26,140 bases of DNA from Burkholderiaceae bacterium (GCA_030726195.1 JANREF010000159.1:1-26140), one strand, 5' to 3'; shown: positions 8,827 to 15,999, counted from the stretch's first letter. Notes: generated by a model not told the origin, from the letters alone. Translations and numbers: made by a program.

Positions 8827-10637
8827 CAGTCTTCCACCCGCAAAATGGCCAAGAACGCCTCTTGCGGCACTTCCACTGACCCGATTTGTTTCATACGCTT
8901 CTTACCGGCTTTTTGCTTTTCAAGCAATTTGCGCTTGCGCGATATATCGCCACCGTAGCATTTGGCCAAAACGTTTTTACGCATGGCCTTGACGGTTTCG
9001 CGCGCGATGATGTTGCCACCAATCGCGGCCTGAATAGCCACATCAAACATCTGGCGCGAAATGACTTCGCGCATTTTGCCCACCACGGCGCGGCCGCGGT
9101 GCTGCGACTGGGAGCGGTGCACAATGATGGCCAAGGCGTCCACCCGCTCGCCGTTGAGCATGATGTCGACTTTGACCACATCTGAGGCCCGGTACTCTTT
9201 AAAGTCGTAATCCATGGACGCATAGCCGCGGCTGACCGATTTGAGGCGGTCAAAAAAGTCCAGCACGATCTCACCCAGCGGCAACTCATAGGTGAGCATC
9301 ACCTGCTTGCCGTGGTACTGCATGTTCATTTGTATGCCGCGCTTTTGGTTGGCCAGCGTCATGACCGCGCCCACATAGTCTTGCGGCATGTACAAGTGCA
9401 CCGTCACGATGGGCTCGCGGATTTCTTGAATCTTGGCGACCTCTGGCATCTTGGAGGGGTTTTCAACCGTGATCACCTCACCGTCGCCCTTGACCACTTC
9501 GTACACCACGCTGGGAGCTGTCGTAATCAAGTCTTGGTCAAATTCGCGTTCTAGACGCTCTTGCACAATTTCCATGTGCAGCAAGCCCAAGAAGCCACAG
9601 CGGAAACCAAAGCCCAGCGCTTGTGACACTTCGGGTTCATAGCGCAAAGCAGCATCGTTGAGTTGCAGCTTTTCCAGCGCGTCGCGCAAGGAATCGTATT
9701 CACTGGATTCGCTGGGGAACAATCCGGCAAACACTTGCGGCTGCACCTCTTTAAAGCCTGGCAGCGCCTGTGTGGCGGTAAATTCGGCCATGCCTGAGCC
9801 GTTGCGCACCACGGTCACGGTGTCACCCACCTTGGCCGAGCGCAGCTCCTTGATGCCCGCAATGATGAATCCAACCTCACCGGCCTTGAGCGACTCACGG
9901 CTCACTGGACCCGGTGAGAACACACCGACTTTGTCAGCGTTGTACTGGGTGTCGGTGGCCATGAGCTTGATGCGCTCGCCACGCTTGAGCTCGCCGTCGA
10001 CCATGCGCACCAGCATGACCACGCCCACGTAGGAGTCGTACCAGCTGTCGATGATCATGGCGCGCACGGCACCGTCAGGGTCGCCCACAGGCGGCGGCAC
10101 CTTGGCCACCACCATTTCTAAAATCTCATCCACACCCATGCCAGTTTTGGCAGAGCACGGGATGGCGCCAGAGGCGTCGATGCCAATGACCTCTTCAATC
10201 TCGAGCTTGGCATTGTCTGGGTCTGCCTGTGGCAAATCCATTTTGTTGAGTACTGGCAGCACCTCCACACCCAAATCCAAAGCGGTGTAGCAATTGGCAA
10301 CGGTTTGCGCCTCAACACCTTGGCTGGCGTCCACGACCAACAAAGCACCTTCGCACGCCGACAGCGAGCGCGAGACTTCATATGAGAAGTCCACGTGTCC
10401 GGGCGTGTCGATGAGGTTGAGGTTGTAAATTTGCCCGTCTTGCGCTTTGTATTGCAGCGAAGCGGTTTGCGCCTTGATGGTGATGCCACGCTCTTTTTCG
10501 ATGTCCATAGAGTCCAGCACTTGCGCGCTCATCTCTCTGTCTGACAAACCACCGCAGCGTTGAATGATTCGATCGGCCAAGGTGGACTTACCGTGATCGA
10601 TGTGGGCAATGATGGAGAAATTTCGAATGTGTTTCAT
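8826..10637 (-). CDS. lepA: Elongation factor 4 (LepA)
   Basis: LepA/EF4 is a ribosome-associated translational GTPase. Nearly full-length similarity to the E. coli protein is evident: the N-terminus is [19 protein letters not shown] with the P-loop, followed by [12 protein letters not shown] (G3), NKMDLP (G4), and the C-terminal LepA domain ending [19 protein letters not shown] and PQEAFLAIL. The ATG at 10637 is chosen because it matches the E. coli start; two TTG codons directly upstream could add two residues. No good Shine-Dalgarno is visible. An intrinsic terminator lies only about 50 bases upstream, so the promoter must sit in the short stretch 10638-10686 or transcription must read through. 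The stop overlaps lepB. Confidence 0.97.
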   Translation of the reverse strand: MKHIRNFSIIAHIDHGKSTLADRIIQRCGGLSDREMSAQVLDSMDIEKERGITIKAQTASLQYKAQDGQIYNLNLIDTPGHVDFSYEVSRSLSACEGALLVVDASQGVEAQTVANCYTALDLGVEVLPVLNKMDLPQADPDNAKLEIEEVIGIDASGAIPCSAKTGMGVDEILEMVVAKVPPPVGDPDGAVRAMIIDSWYDSYVGVVMLVRMVDGELKRGERIKLMATDTQYNADKVGVFSPGPVSRESLKAGEVGFIIAGIKELRSAKVGDTVTVVRNGSGMAEFTATQALPGFKEVQPQVFAGLFPSESSEYDSLRDALEKLQLNDAALRYEPEVSQALGFGFRCGFLGLLHMEIVQERLEREFDQDLITTAPSVVYEVVKGDGEVITVENPSKMPEVAKIQEIREPIVTVHLYMPQDYVGAVMTLANQKRGIQMNMQYHGKQVMLTYELPLGEIVLDFFDRLKSVSRGYASMDYDFKEYRASDVVKVDIMLNGERVDALAIIVHRSQSQHRGRAVVGKMREVISRQMFDVAIQAAIGGNIIARETVKAMRKNVLAKCYGGDISRKRKLLEKQKAGKKRMKQIGSVEVPQEAFLAILRVED

Positions 10638-10654
10638 CAACAAAAAGGTGATCT

Positions 10655-10674
10655 ACAAGCGCTTAAACACTTGT
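10655..10674. promoter_or_regulatory. 20-bp imperfect palindrome upstream of lepA
   Basis: ACAAG at 10655-10659 and CTTGT at 10670-10674 flank a TTAA centre; 16 of the 20 bases are symmetric. It lies between the terminator and the lepA start, over the only space available for a lepA promoter. A loose promoter match (TTGCGT, 17 bases, TGTAGA on the - strand) overlaps it. An operator role is an inference from position and symmetry only. Confidence 0.35.
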
Positions 10675-10686
10675 ACGCAATGAATG

Positions 10687-10715
10687 AAAAAAGGGCGCGT
10701 CGTGGTGACGCGCCC
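10687..10715 (-). terminator. Intrinsic terminator just upstream of lepA
   Basis: On the - strand a perfect 9-bp stem (GGGCGCGTC pairing with GACGCGCCC, 10693-10701 with 10707-10715) has a 5-nt loop and is followed at once by six T residues (10692-10687). This is a textbook Rho-independent terminator reading toward lepA. It ends 49 bases before the lepA ATG. Confidence 0.88.
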
Positions 10716-10752
10716 TGAACCAATAATCTTTGGCAACTGCGATTGATTGGAC
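10687..10752 (-). ncRNA. Possible small RNA ending in the pre-lepA terminator
   Basis: A good -10 box, TACAAT, reads on the - strand at 10762-10757. With a start about 7 bases further on and the strong terminator at 10715-10687, it would give an RNA of roughly 65 nt. The -35 is weak (TTGTTT with only 15 bases of spacing). No family is recognised. The main support is that a second terminator follows the mucD terminator on the same strand with no gene between them. Confidence 0.25.
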
Positions 10753-10831
10753 ATCCATTGTAGGCAAAAACCTCAAAAAACAAGCGTCTCTAGGGATTTG
10801 ACCCCACAGAAACGCGCTCCAAGCAAACAAG

Positions 10832-10888
10832 TTATCCACAATTGTATCCACAACTTATCCACAAATTTGGTGCATAAGCTGTGCATGA
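10832..10888. promoter_or_regulatory. Cluster of five DnaA-box-like 9-mers
   Basis: Two perfect DnaA boxes, TTATCCACA, lie at 10832-10840 and 10855-10863, with GTATCCACA (one mismatch) between them at 10844-10852. The three are direct repeats spaced 12 and 11 bases apart, close to one helical turn. Two more one-mismatch boxes face the other way: TTATGCACC (complement of 10869-10877) and TCATGCACA (complement of 10880-10888). The known consensus is TTATNCACA. No dnaA, dnaN, gyrB, rpmH or par genes are nearby. The motif matches are direct; binding by DnaA is inferred. Confidence 0.75.
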
Positions 10889-10999
10889 TTATCAAGCTCC
10901 GTCGCGGCCACACCACAAGCTTTCACGATATGGATGGGTCGCGCCCAAAACGGCGTTATGCCTGGGCGTCTGTGATCTATTCTAGTTGTTTTAGGTTCT

Positions 11000-11030
11000 A
11001 AAAAAAGCCCGCGCTGTTGAGACGCGGGCT
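11000..11030 (-). terminator. Intrinsic terminator after mucD
   Basis: On the - strand AGCCCGCG (11030-11023) pairs with CGCGGGCT (11013-11006) around a 9-nt loop and runs into a T-tract at 11005-11000. It lies about 92 bases after the mucD stop and should end the rpoE-rseA-rseB-mucD transcript. Confidence 0.87.
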
Positions 11031-11074
11031 ACAAATAAACAACGCTACAGCGTGCAATGGTGCACGGCGGGTGG

Positions 11075-11112
11075 CCTAAAAGTCGCCCTGCAGTACTGGG
11101 GCGACTTTTAGG
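11075..11112 (-). promoter_or_regulatory. 14-bp perfect stem-loop at the mucD 3' end
   Basis: CCTAAAAGTCGCCC at 11075-11088 pairs without mismatch with GGGCGACTTTTAGG at 11099-11112, with a 10-nt loop. It begins 9 bases after the mucD stop. No T-run follows, so it is not a standard terminator; a role in protecting the mRNA 3' end, or as an RNase III target, is possible. Confidence 0.6.
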
Positions 11113-11121
11113 ATAGGACCT

Positions 11122-12678
11122 TCAGCGACGCAACAGCGCGTACTGCACCCACTGACCGCGGCGGAACAAGACGCTGATCACTGGCTTGTCGGCGGTTTTG
11201 GTGAGCACCGCCTTGAGCGCCTTCACGTCAACCACCTTGGTGTCGGCCACAGCCAAGAGCACATCGTCTGGACGCAAGCCTGCGCGCGCCGCAGCGCCTT
11301 GCACGTCTTGCACCTTCACACCGCCGTCGAGCTTGAGCTCGCGCTTTTCTTCTGTGGTGAGGTCTAGCACGCTCAGGCCCACGGCCTTGAGCTGCTCACC
11401 GGTTTGCGGCTCAGGCGCTGCCTGAGCAACTTCTTGTGGCTCGGGGTCAAACGCGCCCACCTTGATGGTGAGCTTTTTCTCTTTGCCTTGACGCACCACG
11501 ACCACTGAGGCGCTGCTGTCGGGCTTGGTGTTGCCCACCACACGCGGCAAGTCCAGCGACTTCTCGATGTCGGTGCCGTCAAATCGCACAATCACGTCGC
11601 CTGGCTCAATGCCAGCCTTGGCTGCAGGCGAGCCCGCTTCCACACCACCGACCAACGCGCCGCGTGGCTTGCCCAGGCCCAACGCTTCGGCGGTTTCTTT
11701 GTCCACCGTGGCAATGCTCACGCCAATGCGTCCACGTGTCACGTAGCCTTGGCTGCGCAGCTGTGACGACACGCTCACGGCCTCGTCAATCGGTATGGCA
11801 AACGAGATGCCTTGGAAGCCGCCCGAGCGCGAGTAAATTTGGCTGTTGATGCCCACCACCTCACCACGCATGTTGATGAGCGGGCCGCCGGAGTTACCGG
11901 GGTTGATGGCCACGTCGGTTTGAATAAAGGGCAAGTAGTCGCCTGTCTCGCGCGCTTTGGCACTCACAATGCCGGCGGTCACGGTATTTTCCAAGCCGTA
12001 AGGCGAGCCAATGGCCATGACCCACTCGCCCACCTTGAGCTGGGCAGGGTTGCCCAAACGCACGGGCACCAAATCGGTGGCTTCGACTTTCACCACGGCC
12101 ACGTCCGTGCGCTTGTCCGCACCAATGATGGTGGCTTTGAACTCGCGCTGGTCTGGCATGGTGACGATGAGCTCGTCAGCACCGTCCACCACGTGGGCAT
12201 TGGTCATGATGTAGCCATCCGCACTCAAGACAAAGCCCGAACCAATACCGCGCGGGCGCTGCTGGCCATCACCGGGCGCGTCGTTACCAGGCTCGTTGCC
12301 ACCAAAGCCTGGCGGCACGGGTATACCGAAGCGGCGGAAAAACTCCAACATCTGCTGGTCTTGCCCGTTAGCGCTTTGCGGCTTGGAATTTTCTAGGGTA
12401 CGGATATTGACCACAGACGGGCCAACAAGCTCCACGAGCTGCGTAAAGTCCGGCAGACCGGTGACCACGGGCTGCGGTGCAGCCGCTGGCGCGGCCACTT
12501 GTACCAGCTGGGCATTGGCGGCGGTGGCTGCGCCCGCTGTGGCTGAGGGGCTCGCGCCATTGGTCAGTGTCCATGCCGCACCCGCGCCCAGCACCGCCAC
12601 GCTCACGATCACGGCGCTGATGAGGTTGCGACTCACACCTGGCTTGGCAGCAGGTGTTTTTTCATAGTCTTGGTTCAC
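11122..12678 (-). CDS. mucD: Periplasmic serine protease MucD/DegP (HtrA family, Do-like)
   Basis: This is an envelope quality-control protease and chaperone that acts with the sigma-E system encoded just upstream. Residues 19-38 form a hydrophobic signal or anchor segment, followed by an Ala/Pro-rich linker. The trypsin-like domain has the triad His162 (TNAHVVDGA), Asp192 (RTDVAVVKVE) and Ser263 (NPGNSGGPL). Two PDZ domains follow, at about 295-395 and 425-515. The start is GTG at 12678 with Shine-Dalgarno AAGGA 7 bases upstream. A candidate sigma-E promoter lies in the 107-base gap to rseB. In Pseudomonas the homologue MucD restrains AlgU signalling; the same role is inferred here. Confidence 0.95.
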   Translation of the reverse strand: MNQDYEKTPAAKPGVSRNLISAVIVSVAVLGAGAAWTLTNGASPSATAGAATAANAQLVQVAAPAAAPQPVVTGLPDFTQLVELVGPSVVNIRTLENSKPQSANGQDQQMLEFFRRFGIPVPPGFGGNEPGNDAPGDGQQRPRGIGSGFVLSADGYIMTNAHVVDGADELIVTMPDQREFKATIIGADKRTDVAVVKVEATDLVPVRLGNPAQLKVGEWVMAIGSPYGLENTVTAGIVSAKARETGDYLPFIQTDVAINPGNSGGPLINMRGEVVGINSQIYSRSGGFQGISFAIPIDEAVSVSSQLRSQGYVTRGRIGVSIATVDKETAEALGLGKPRGALVGGVEAGSPAAKAGIEPGDVIVRFDGTDIEKSLDLPRVVGNTKPDSSASVVVVRQGKEKKLTIKVGAFDPEPQEVAQAAPEPQTGEQLKAVGLSVLDLTTEEKRELKLDGGVKVQDVQGAAARAGLRPDDVLLAVADTKVVDVKALKAVLTKTADKPVISVLFRRGQWVQYALLRR

Positions 12679-12747
12679 GATATGTCCTTACAAAGTTGTC
12701 GGAGCGGCCAACGCGGTTGCGTGTCTAGGCTCACCCACCCTGATGTC

Positions 12748-12775
12748 TAAGAGTGCAACGCCGCGCAAAGGTTCC
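12748..12775 (-). promoter_or_regulatory. Candidate sigma-E (RpoE) promoter for mucD
   Basis: On the - strand GGAACCT (12775-12769) and TCTTA (12752-12748) are separated by exactly 16 bases. The known sigma-E consensus is GGAACTT, 16 bases, TCTRA; each core has one mismatch. It lies in the rseB-mucD gap about 70 bases before the mucD GTG, where a stress-responsive protease promoter would be expected. Activity is inferred. Confidence 0.45.
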
Positions 12776-12785
12776 GCAACGGCCA

Positions 12786-13871
12786 TTATTGAAACTGCAC
12801 GCTGGTCAGCAACGCACGCAAGGTGGCCACAGGTGCCTCGCCCACGGCAGTGACCCACATGGGCGGCACAGCCGCACTCACGCTGGAGGTGGCCCCTAAC
12901 AGCACCGCGCTGGGTTGACGCTGCCCGCGAGCCGACAGCGGCTCCACAAACAGCGACACCGATGCCAGACCGTCTGAAAACAGCCATTGCGCCGGTGCAC
13001 CGTCTATGAGCTGGCCATTCAAGCGCGGCTTGTTCACCATGCCCGACTCAAAGCCCGCCACAGGTGCGCGCTGCTGCCAACCCAAAGCACCCGCTTCAAA
13101 CGACTGCGTGTCTTTGCGCATCACCATGTAGTTCTTGGGCACTTGCTGCCAAGCTTGCATTTGGGGGACGTCGATACCACTGGCCACGGCAATGTCGCTG
13201 TAGGCGACTTGCTCCAACACGTCGCCGGAGGTGGTGGACACCGTTTGCCACTTGAGCACCAAGCCAGAGTTCACGTCTCGCCAAATGCGGTAGGAGTGCC
13301 GCCACGCATCTTTGGCCTGCAACGCCACACCTACCGTGGCCCGCCCTGCCACCCGGGTCGCGCTGAGGGACTGCATCACGTAATGCTGGGCCACGCGCTC
13401 GCCCGCACTGCCGCGCACTGCAGGAAACAAACCCAAATCGCTGCGGCGCTCTTGACGCACCACCTTGTTGGCGTGGTCTACACCAAAGACGGTCTCGCCT
13501 TTGCGCATGGTGGTGTGGGGCTCGCCACTGAGCAAGTCCACGCGCTCTAAAGCCACGCCGTTGTGGTCGATATGCCAAATCTTGGCAGAGACCATATCCG
13601 CACCCGACTGCACCACCATGGTGCCCACAAACGTTTGCTGCTGCGCGGCGCGGTTCACATCCAACAACCAGCCCCGAATGTCGTCTGTTGTCTGAGCGCG
13701 AGTTGGCGCGCTCACTGCGGCCAGGGCAAGGGCCAACGCGGCAGCGACGCCTACCGACGCATAGCCGCTGAACACCCCAGCACGCAATCCGTCTTGTGTA
13801 GATGCAGATTGTGAACATGCCGCCTGTGGGAGCGCCGCATGCTCACAGCGAAACAGCGACAAGCGGCTCAC
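12786..13871 (-). CDS. rseB: Sigma-E factor regulatory protein RseB (MucB)
   Basis: RseB is the periplasmic protein that binds RseA and shields it from proteolysis until mislocalised outer-membrane proteins or LPS are sensed. The body shows the LolA-like fold of the MucB/RseB N-domain (NRAAQQQTFVGTMVVQSG, LERVDLLSGEPHTTMRKGE) and the C-domain region WQQVPKNYMVMRK. The start is taken as GTG at 13871: it overlaps the rseA stop as GTGA and has ACAGGGA 7-8 bases upstream. An ATG at 13889 is an alternative. The signal peptide core is VGVAAALALALAAVSAPTRA, ending near residue 60, so the n-region is unusually long; an internal TTG at 13787 would give a classic signal peptide. The frame stays open further upstream inside rseA, but that part is not rseB. 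Confidence 0.9.
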   Translation of the reverse strand: MSRLSLFRCEHAALPQAACSQSASTQDGLRAGVFSGYASVGVAAALALALAAVSAPTRAQTTDDIRGWLLDVNRAAQQQTFVGTMVVQSGADMVSAKIWHIDHNGVALERVDLLSGEPHTTMRKGETVFGVDHANKVVRQERRSDLGLFPAVRGSAGERVAQHYVMQSLSATRVAGRATVGVALQAKDAWRHSYRIWRDVNSGLVLKWQTVSTTSGDVLEQVAYSDIAVASGIDVPQMQAWQQVPKNYMVMRKDTQSFEAGALGWQQRAPVAGFESGMVNKPRLNGQLIDGAPAQWLFSDGLASVSLFVEPLSARGQRQPSAVLLGATSSVSAAVPPMWVTAVGEAPVATLRALLTSVQFQ

Positions 13872-14605
13872 TGGCCAGTCCCTGTCCATGCAACGTTGCG
13901 CACAAAGCCAACCGCACCCGGCCATGCGTTGCTGCTGCCGGCGAAGCGGTGGGCGGCCAACAAGGCATCGAGCTGTGGGTCGCGGATCATGACGCTGCCA
14001 ACGGGTGTGGCAGAACCAATGCCGCTTGCCGCTTGCTCTATGCCATTGGGCACACCGTAGGCGGTGTTCACGGTGTTGGTGTTGGTGTTGGTGTTGGTAT
14101 TGATATTGATATTGGTGTTGGCGTTCTCGCCCGCATCGGCGAGCACTGCTGGGGCATCCAGTACCGCAACTTGACCCGCACCGCCGGTCACGCCCGAACT
14201 GGGCAACTGCCACCACGCGCCCAAAGCCAGCACCACGGCAGCGGCACTGCCCATGGCCCGCCAATTGAACCAAGCATCGTTGGACGCGGGTTGTTGCAAG
14301 GCAGCGGGGACGCCGACGTGTGCTTGGACATCATGTTGTACGACCACACCATAGCTAGCCTGCACAGCACTGAGCACGCGCGCGGTGCGCGACACATCGG
14401 CGGCACTGCGTGCATCACCACGCATGACTTGTCCAATGAGACTCATATGCAGCGCAGCCTCAGCTGTTTGCAAGGGCGCATGGTCCAGCTGCTGGCACAT
14501 GGGCTCGCACAGGCGTGGCTCCAGCGCGTCGTCTAGCCATGCAGACACATGGCTCAAGCTGGGCTCGGCTGGCATGGTGGGGTGCAGGTCGTCTTGATGG
14601 TTCAT
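13868..14605 (-). CDS. rseA: Anti-sigma-E factor RseA (MucA)
   Basis: RseA is a single-pass inner-membrane protein that holds the sigma factor inactive until regulated proteolysis frees it. The N-terminal cytoplasmic domain fits the family (LSHVSAWLDDALEP, HMSLIGQVMRGD). One transmembrane helix lies at about 117-132 (AMGSAAAVVLALGAWW), leaving a periplasmic tail of some 110 residues that should contact RseB. The tail contains an Asn-Thr/Asn-Ile repeat at 161-181 encoded by nine hexanucleotide units. The gene starts 20 bases after rpoE and overlaps rseB. Similarity is mainly in the first 70 residues, so the call rests on those, on topology and on position. Confidence 0.9.
   Translation of the reverse strand: MNHQDDLHPTMPAEPSLSHVSAWLDDALEPRLCEPMCQQLDHAPLQTAEAALHMSLIGQVMRGDARSAADVSRTARVLSAVQASYGVVVQHDVQAHVGVPAALQQPASNDAWFNWRAMGSAAAVVLALGAWWQLPSSGVTGGAGQVAVLDAPAVLADAGENANTNININTNTNTNTNTVNTAYGVPNGIEQAASGIGSATPVGSVMIRDPQLDALLAAHRFAGSSNAWPGAVGFVRNVAWTGTGQ
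14072..14125 (-). repeat. Hexanucleotide repeat in rseA (nine units)
   Basis: On the + strand GGTGTT occurs four times in a row from 14072, followed by GGTATT, GATATT, GATATT, GGTGTT and GGCGTT: nine 6-bp units, 54 bases. Read on the coding strand they give alternating Asn-Thr and Asn-Ile in the periplasmic part of RseA. A unit of six keeps the frame, so copy-number changes would alter the linker length without disrupting the gene. Confidence 0.9.
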
Positions 14606-14625
14606 GGGTGTTCAAACGGTGGCGC

Positions 14626-15291
14626 TTACCAGCGTTTGCCTCCTTGTTTGTCTAGCATAGGCTTGATGCGGGCCGAGATGGCTTCGCGTGCACGGAAAAT
14701 CCGGGACCGCACCGTTCCTATGGGGCACTCCATAGCCAGCGCAATATCGTCGTAAGTCATACCTTCAATTTCGCGCAATGTGATCGCCTCTCTCAATTCG
14801 GCAGGTAAGGCATCCATGGCTTGGTTGATCGCTTGCGCAATTTCTTTGCTGGCCAAGGCAGACTCTGGGGTCTGCTCGTCGACCGCCATGTGTGTTTGTT
14901 CCCACGCATCACCAGAAGTTTCATCATCGCCGTCATTTTCTAACGACGAGTGGCTGCGTACCGGGTCTTTGTTGGCCCGCATGACCGCTTTTTTGGCGGA
15001 ATTCACAGCAATGCGGTACAGCCAGGTGTAGAACTTCGCGTCGCCCCGAAACTGTCCAAGGGCCTTGTACGCTTTGATAAAGGTTTCTTGCGTCACATCC
15101 TCACACAGCCCAGGGTCGCGCACCCAGCGGGCCACAAGCCTGGCCACGCGTGCCTCGTACTTGATCACCAACCAGTCGAACGCCCGGTTATCACCAGCAA
15201 CCGCGCGCTGCACCATGGCAGCATCTGCATCCAGTACAGGCGCGCCAGCTTGGGCATCGGGGGGGTGAGGGGCGGTGGTGAGATCGGGCAT
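14626..15291 (-). CDS. rpoE: RNA polymerase sigma-E factor (RpoE/AlgU)
   Basis: This is a group 4 (ECF) sigma factor that directs the envelope-stress response. Region 2 is visible as AFDWLVIKYEARVARLVARW and DVTQETFIKAYKAL, followed by FYTWLYRIAVN. Region 4 near the C-terminus carries LPAELREAITLREIEGMTYDDIA with the helix-turn-helix and GTVRSRIFRARE. The 221 residues include about 25-30 more at the N-terminus than E. coli RpoE; an internal ATG (residue 26) would give the usual length. The 20-base spacing to rseA and the following rseB-mucD make the assignment as the RpoE/AlgU type firm. I find no clear sigma-E promoter in the 39-base gap upstream. Confidence 0.96.
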   Translation of the reverse strand: MPDLTTAPHPPDAQAGAPVLDADAAMVQRAVAGDNRAFDWLVIKYEARVARLVARWVRDPGLCEDVTQETFIKAYKALGQFRGDAKFYTWLYRIAVNSAKKAVMRANKDPVRSHSSLENDGDDETSGDAWEQTHMAVDEQTPESALASKEIAQAINQAMDALPAELREAITLREIEGMTYDDIALAMECPIGTVRSRIFRAREAISARIKPMLDKQGGKRW

Positions 15292-15330
15292 GGCAGACCC
15301 AGCAATATAGCGCAGCGCTACGGTCGGTTT

Positions 15331-15984
15331 TTAAACCGGACGTAAAGCCCGGCGCAGCGCGGGCCAGCGCACGGGACTATCGCGCTCAAACAACCACAGC
15401 CAGGTGTAGCGGGGCGCATACCAACCCGCCCCACCAACATGCAGCCCAGCAAGGCTACTCCAGCGTTTTAGCGCGTACCAAGGTCGCAGCCACACAGGCG
15501 CGGTAGCCTCATCAGCGTTTGCCGACACTGTTGGGCTTTGCGAGCGCTCTGCATGCGCATGGTCAAGACGAACCCTGAGCAGCAGCGCGCCGCCAGCATC
15601 CCACACCACCAGAGGCGTCGCCAAAGGCATGGGCTCGCTGTAGCGTTGTGTGTGCAACGCCCAACCCGCTGCGTCTGCAGTGGTGTGCCACACAACATAC
15701 TGCACGTTGCTGTGGGCGTGGGACATGGGCGTTTGCCGCTGATCGGCACCCGCCCCCGAACGCCCATTCACACCTGCACCGACGGTGCGCCGCAGCAACC
15801 AAATCAGCCACAGCGACCACACCACGGCGGCAAGCCACCAGGGCCAGCGCGCGCCGACTGGTGGTTGGCTGGCATAGGCCGCGGCCACCAGCGCCGCCGC
15901 TTGCACGCACCACAGCAGGTACAGGGCTTTGGCGCAAAACGAACAACGCCCCACAGGATACGCAACCGGTGGGGCGTGGTGCAT
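15331..15984 (-). CDS. Small inner-membrane protein, YgfX/CptA-like (tentative)
   Basis: The gene encodes 217 residues with two hydrophobic segments near the N-terminus, at about 20-38 (ALYLLWCVQAAALVAAAYA) and 48-65 (WWLAAVVWSLWLIWLL), then a soluble part. The soluble part has GGALLLRVRL and ends WLWLFERDSPVRWPALRRAL. E. coli YgfX has the same plan: two helices, an LRLR strand, then LWLAADS...W.DLRRIL at the end. In gamma-proteobacteria ygfX commonly lies with sdhE and nadB next to rpoE, so the rpoE-adjacent position here agrees. The match is by eye on short motifs; a lineage-specific membrane protein is the alternative. ATG 15984 is preferred over TTG 15987; no good ribosome-binding site is seen. 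It starts 15 bases after fabF. Confidence 0.75.
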   Translation of the reverse strand: MHHAPPVAYPVGRCSFCAKALYLLWCVQAAALVAAAYASQPPVGARWPWWLAAVVWSLWLIWLLRRTVGAGVNGRSGAGADQRQTPMSHAHSNVQYVVWHTTADAAGWALHTQRYSEPMPLATPLVVWDAGGALLLRVRLDHAHAERSQSPTVSANADEATAPVWLRPWYALKRWSSLAGLHVGGAGWYAPRYTWLWLFERDSPVRWPALRRALRPV

Positions 15985-15999
15985 CAAAGGACAGGAGCG

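Larger units (their letters stand above)
10644..11121. other. Non-coding region between mucD and lepA
   Basis: This 478-base gap has no credible gene; the 62-codon - strand frame inside it has no family features. In - strand order it holds a 14-bp stem-loop right after the mucD stop, an intrinsic terminator, a bulged hairpin at 10942-10968 (CGCCCA/TGGGCG with inner GGC/GCC), a cluster of DnaA boxes at 10832-10888, a possible small-RNA promoter, a second intrinsic terminator, and a near-palindrome before lepA. So much structure in an otherwise tightly packed gene run is unusual. Confidence 0.8.

Noticed and set aside
10785..10815. tRNA-like T-arm (GGGGTCAAATCCC on the - strand)
   Set aside because: Only three stem pairs form and no acceptor, D or anticodon arms are found around it.
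10663..10851. 62-codon - strand frame in the mucD-lepA gap
   Set aside because: It crosses the DnaA boxes and the terminator stem, has no ribosome-binding site and no recognisable motif.
10832..10863. Three short direct repeats read as a CRISPR array
   Set aside because: Units are 9-11 bases with 2-3 base gaps and match the DnaA box; no cas genes are present.
13872..14273. Long upstream extension of the rseB reading frame (open to 14273)
   Set aside because: It runs inside rseA in another frame, gives a His/Gln-Tyr repeat from the hexanucleotide tract and has no family similarity; GTG 13871 has the ribosome-binding site and the overlap expected.
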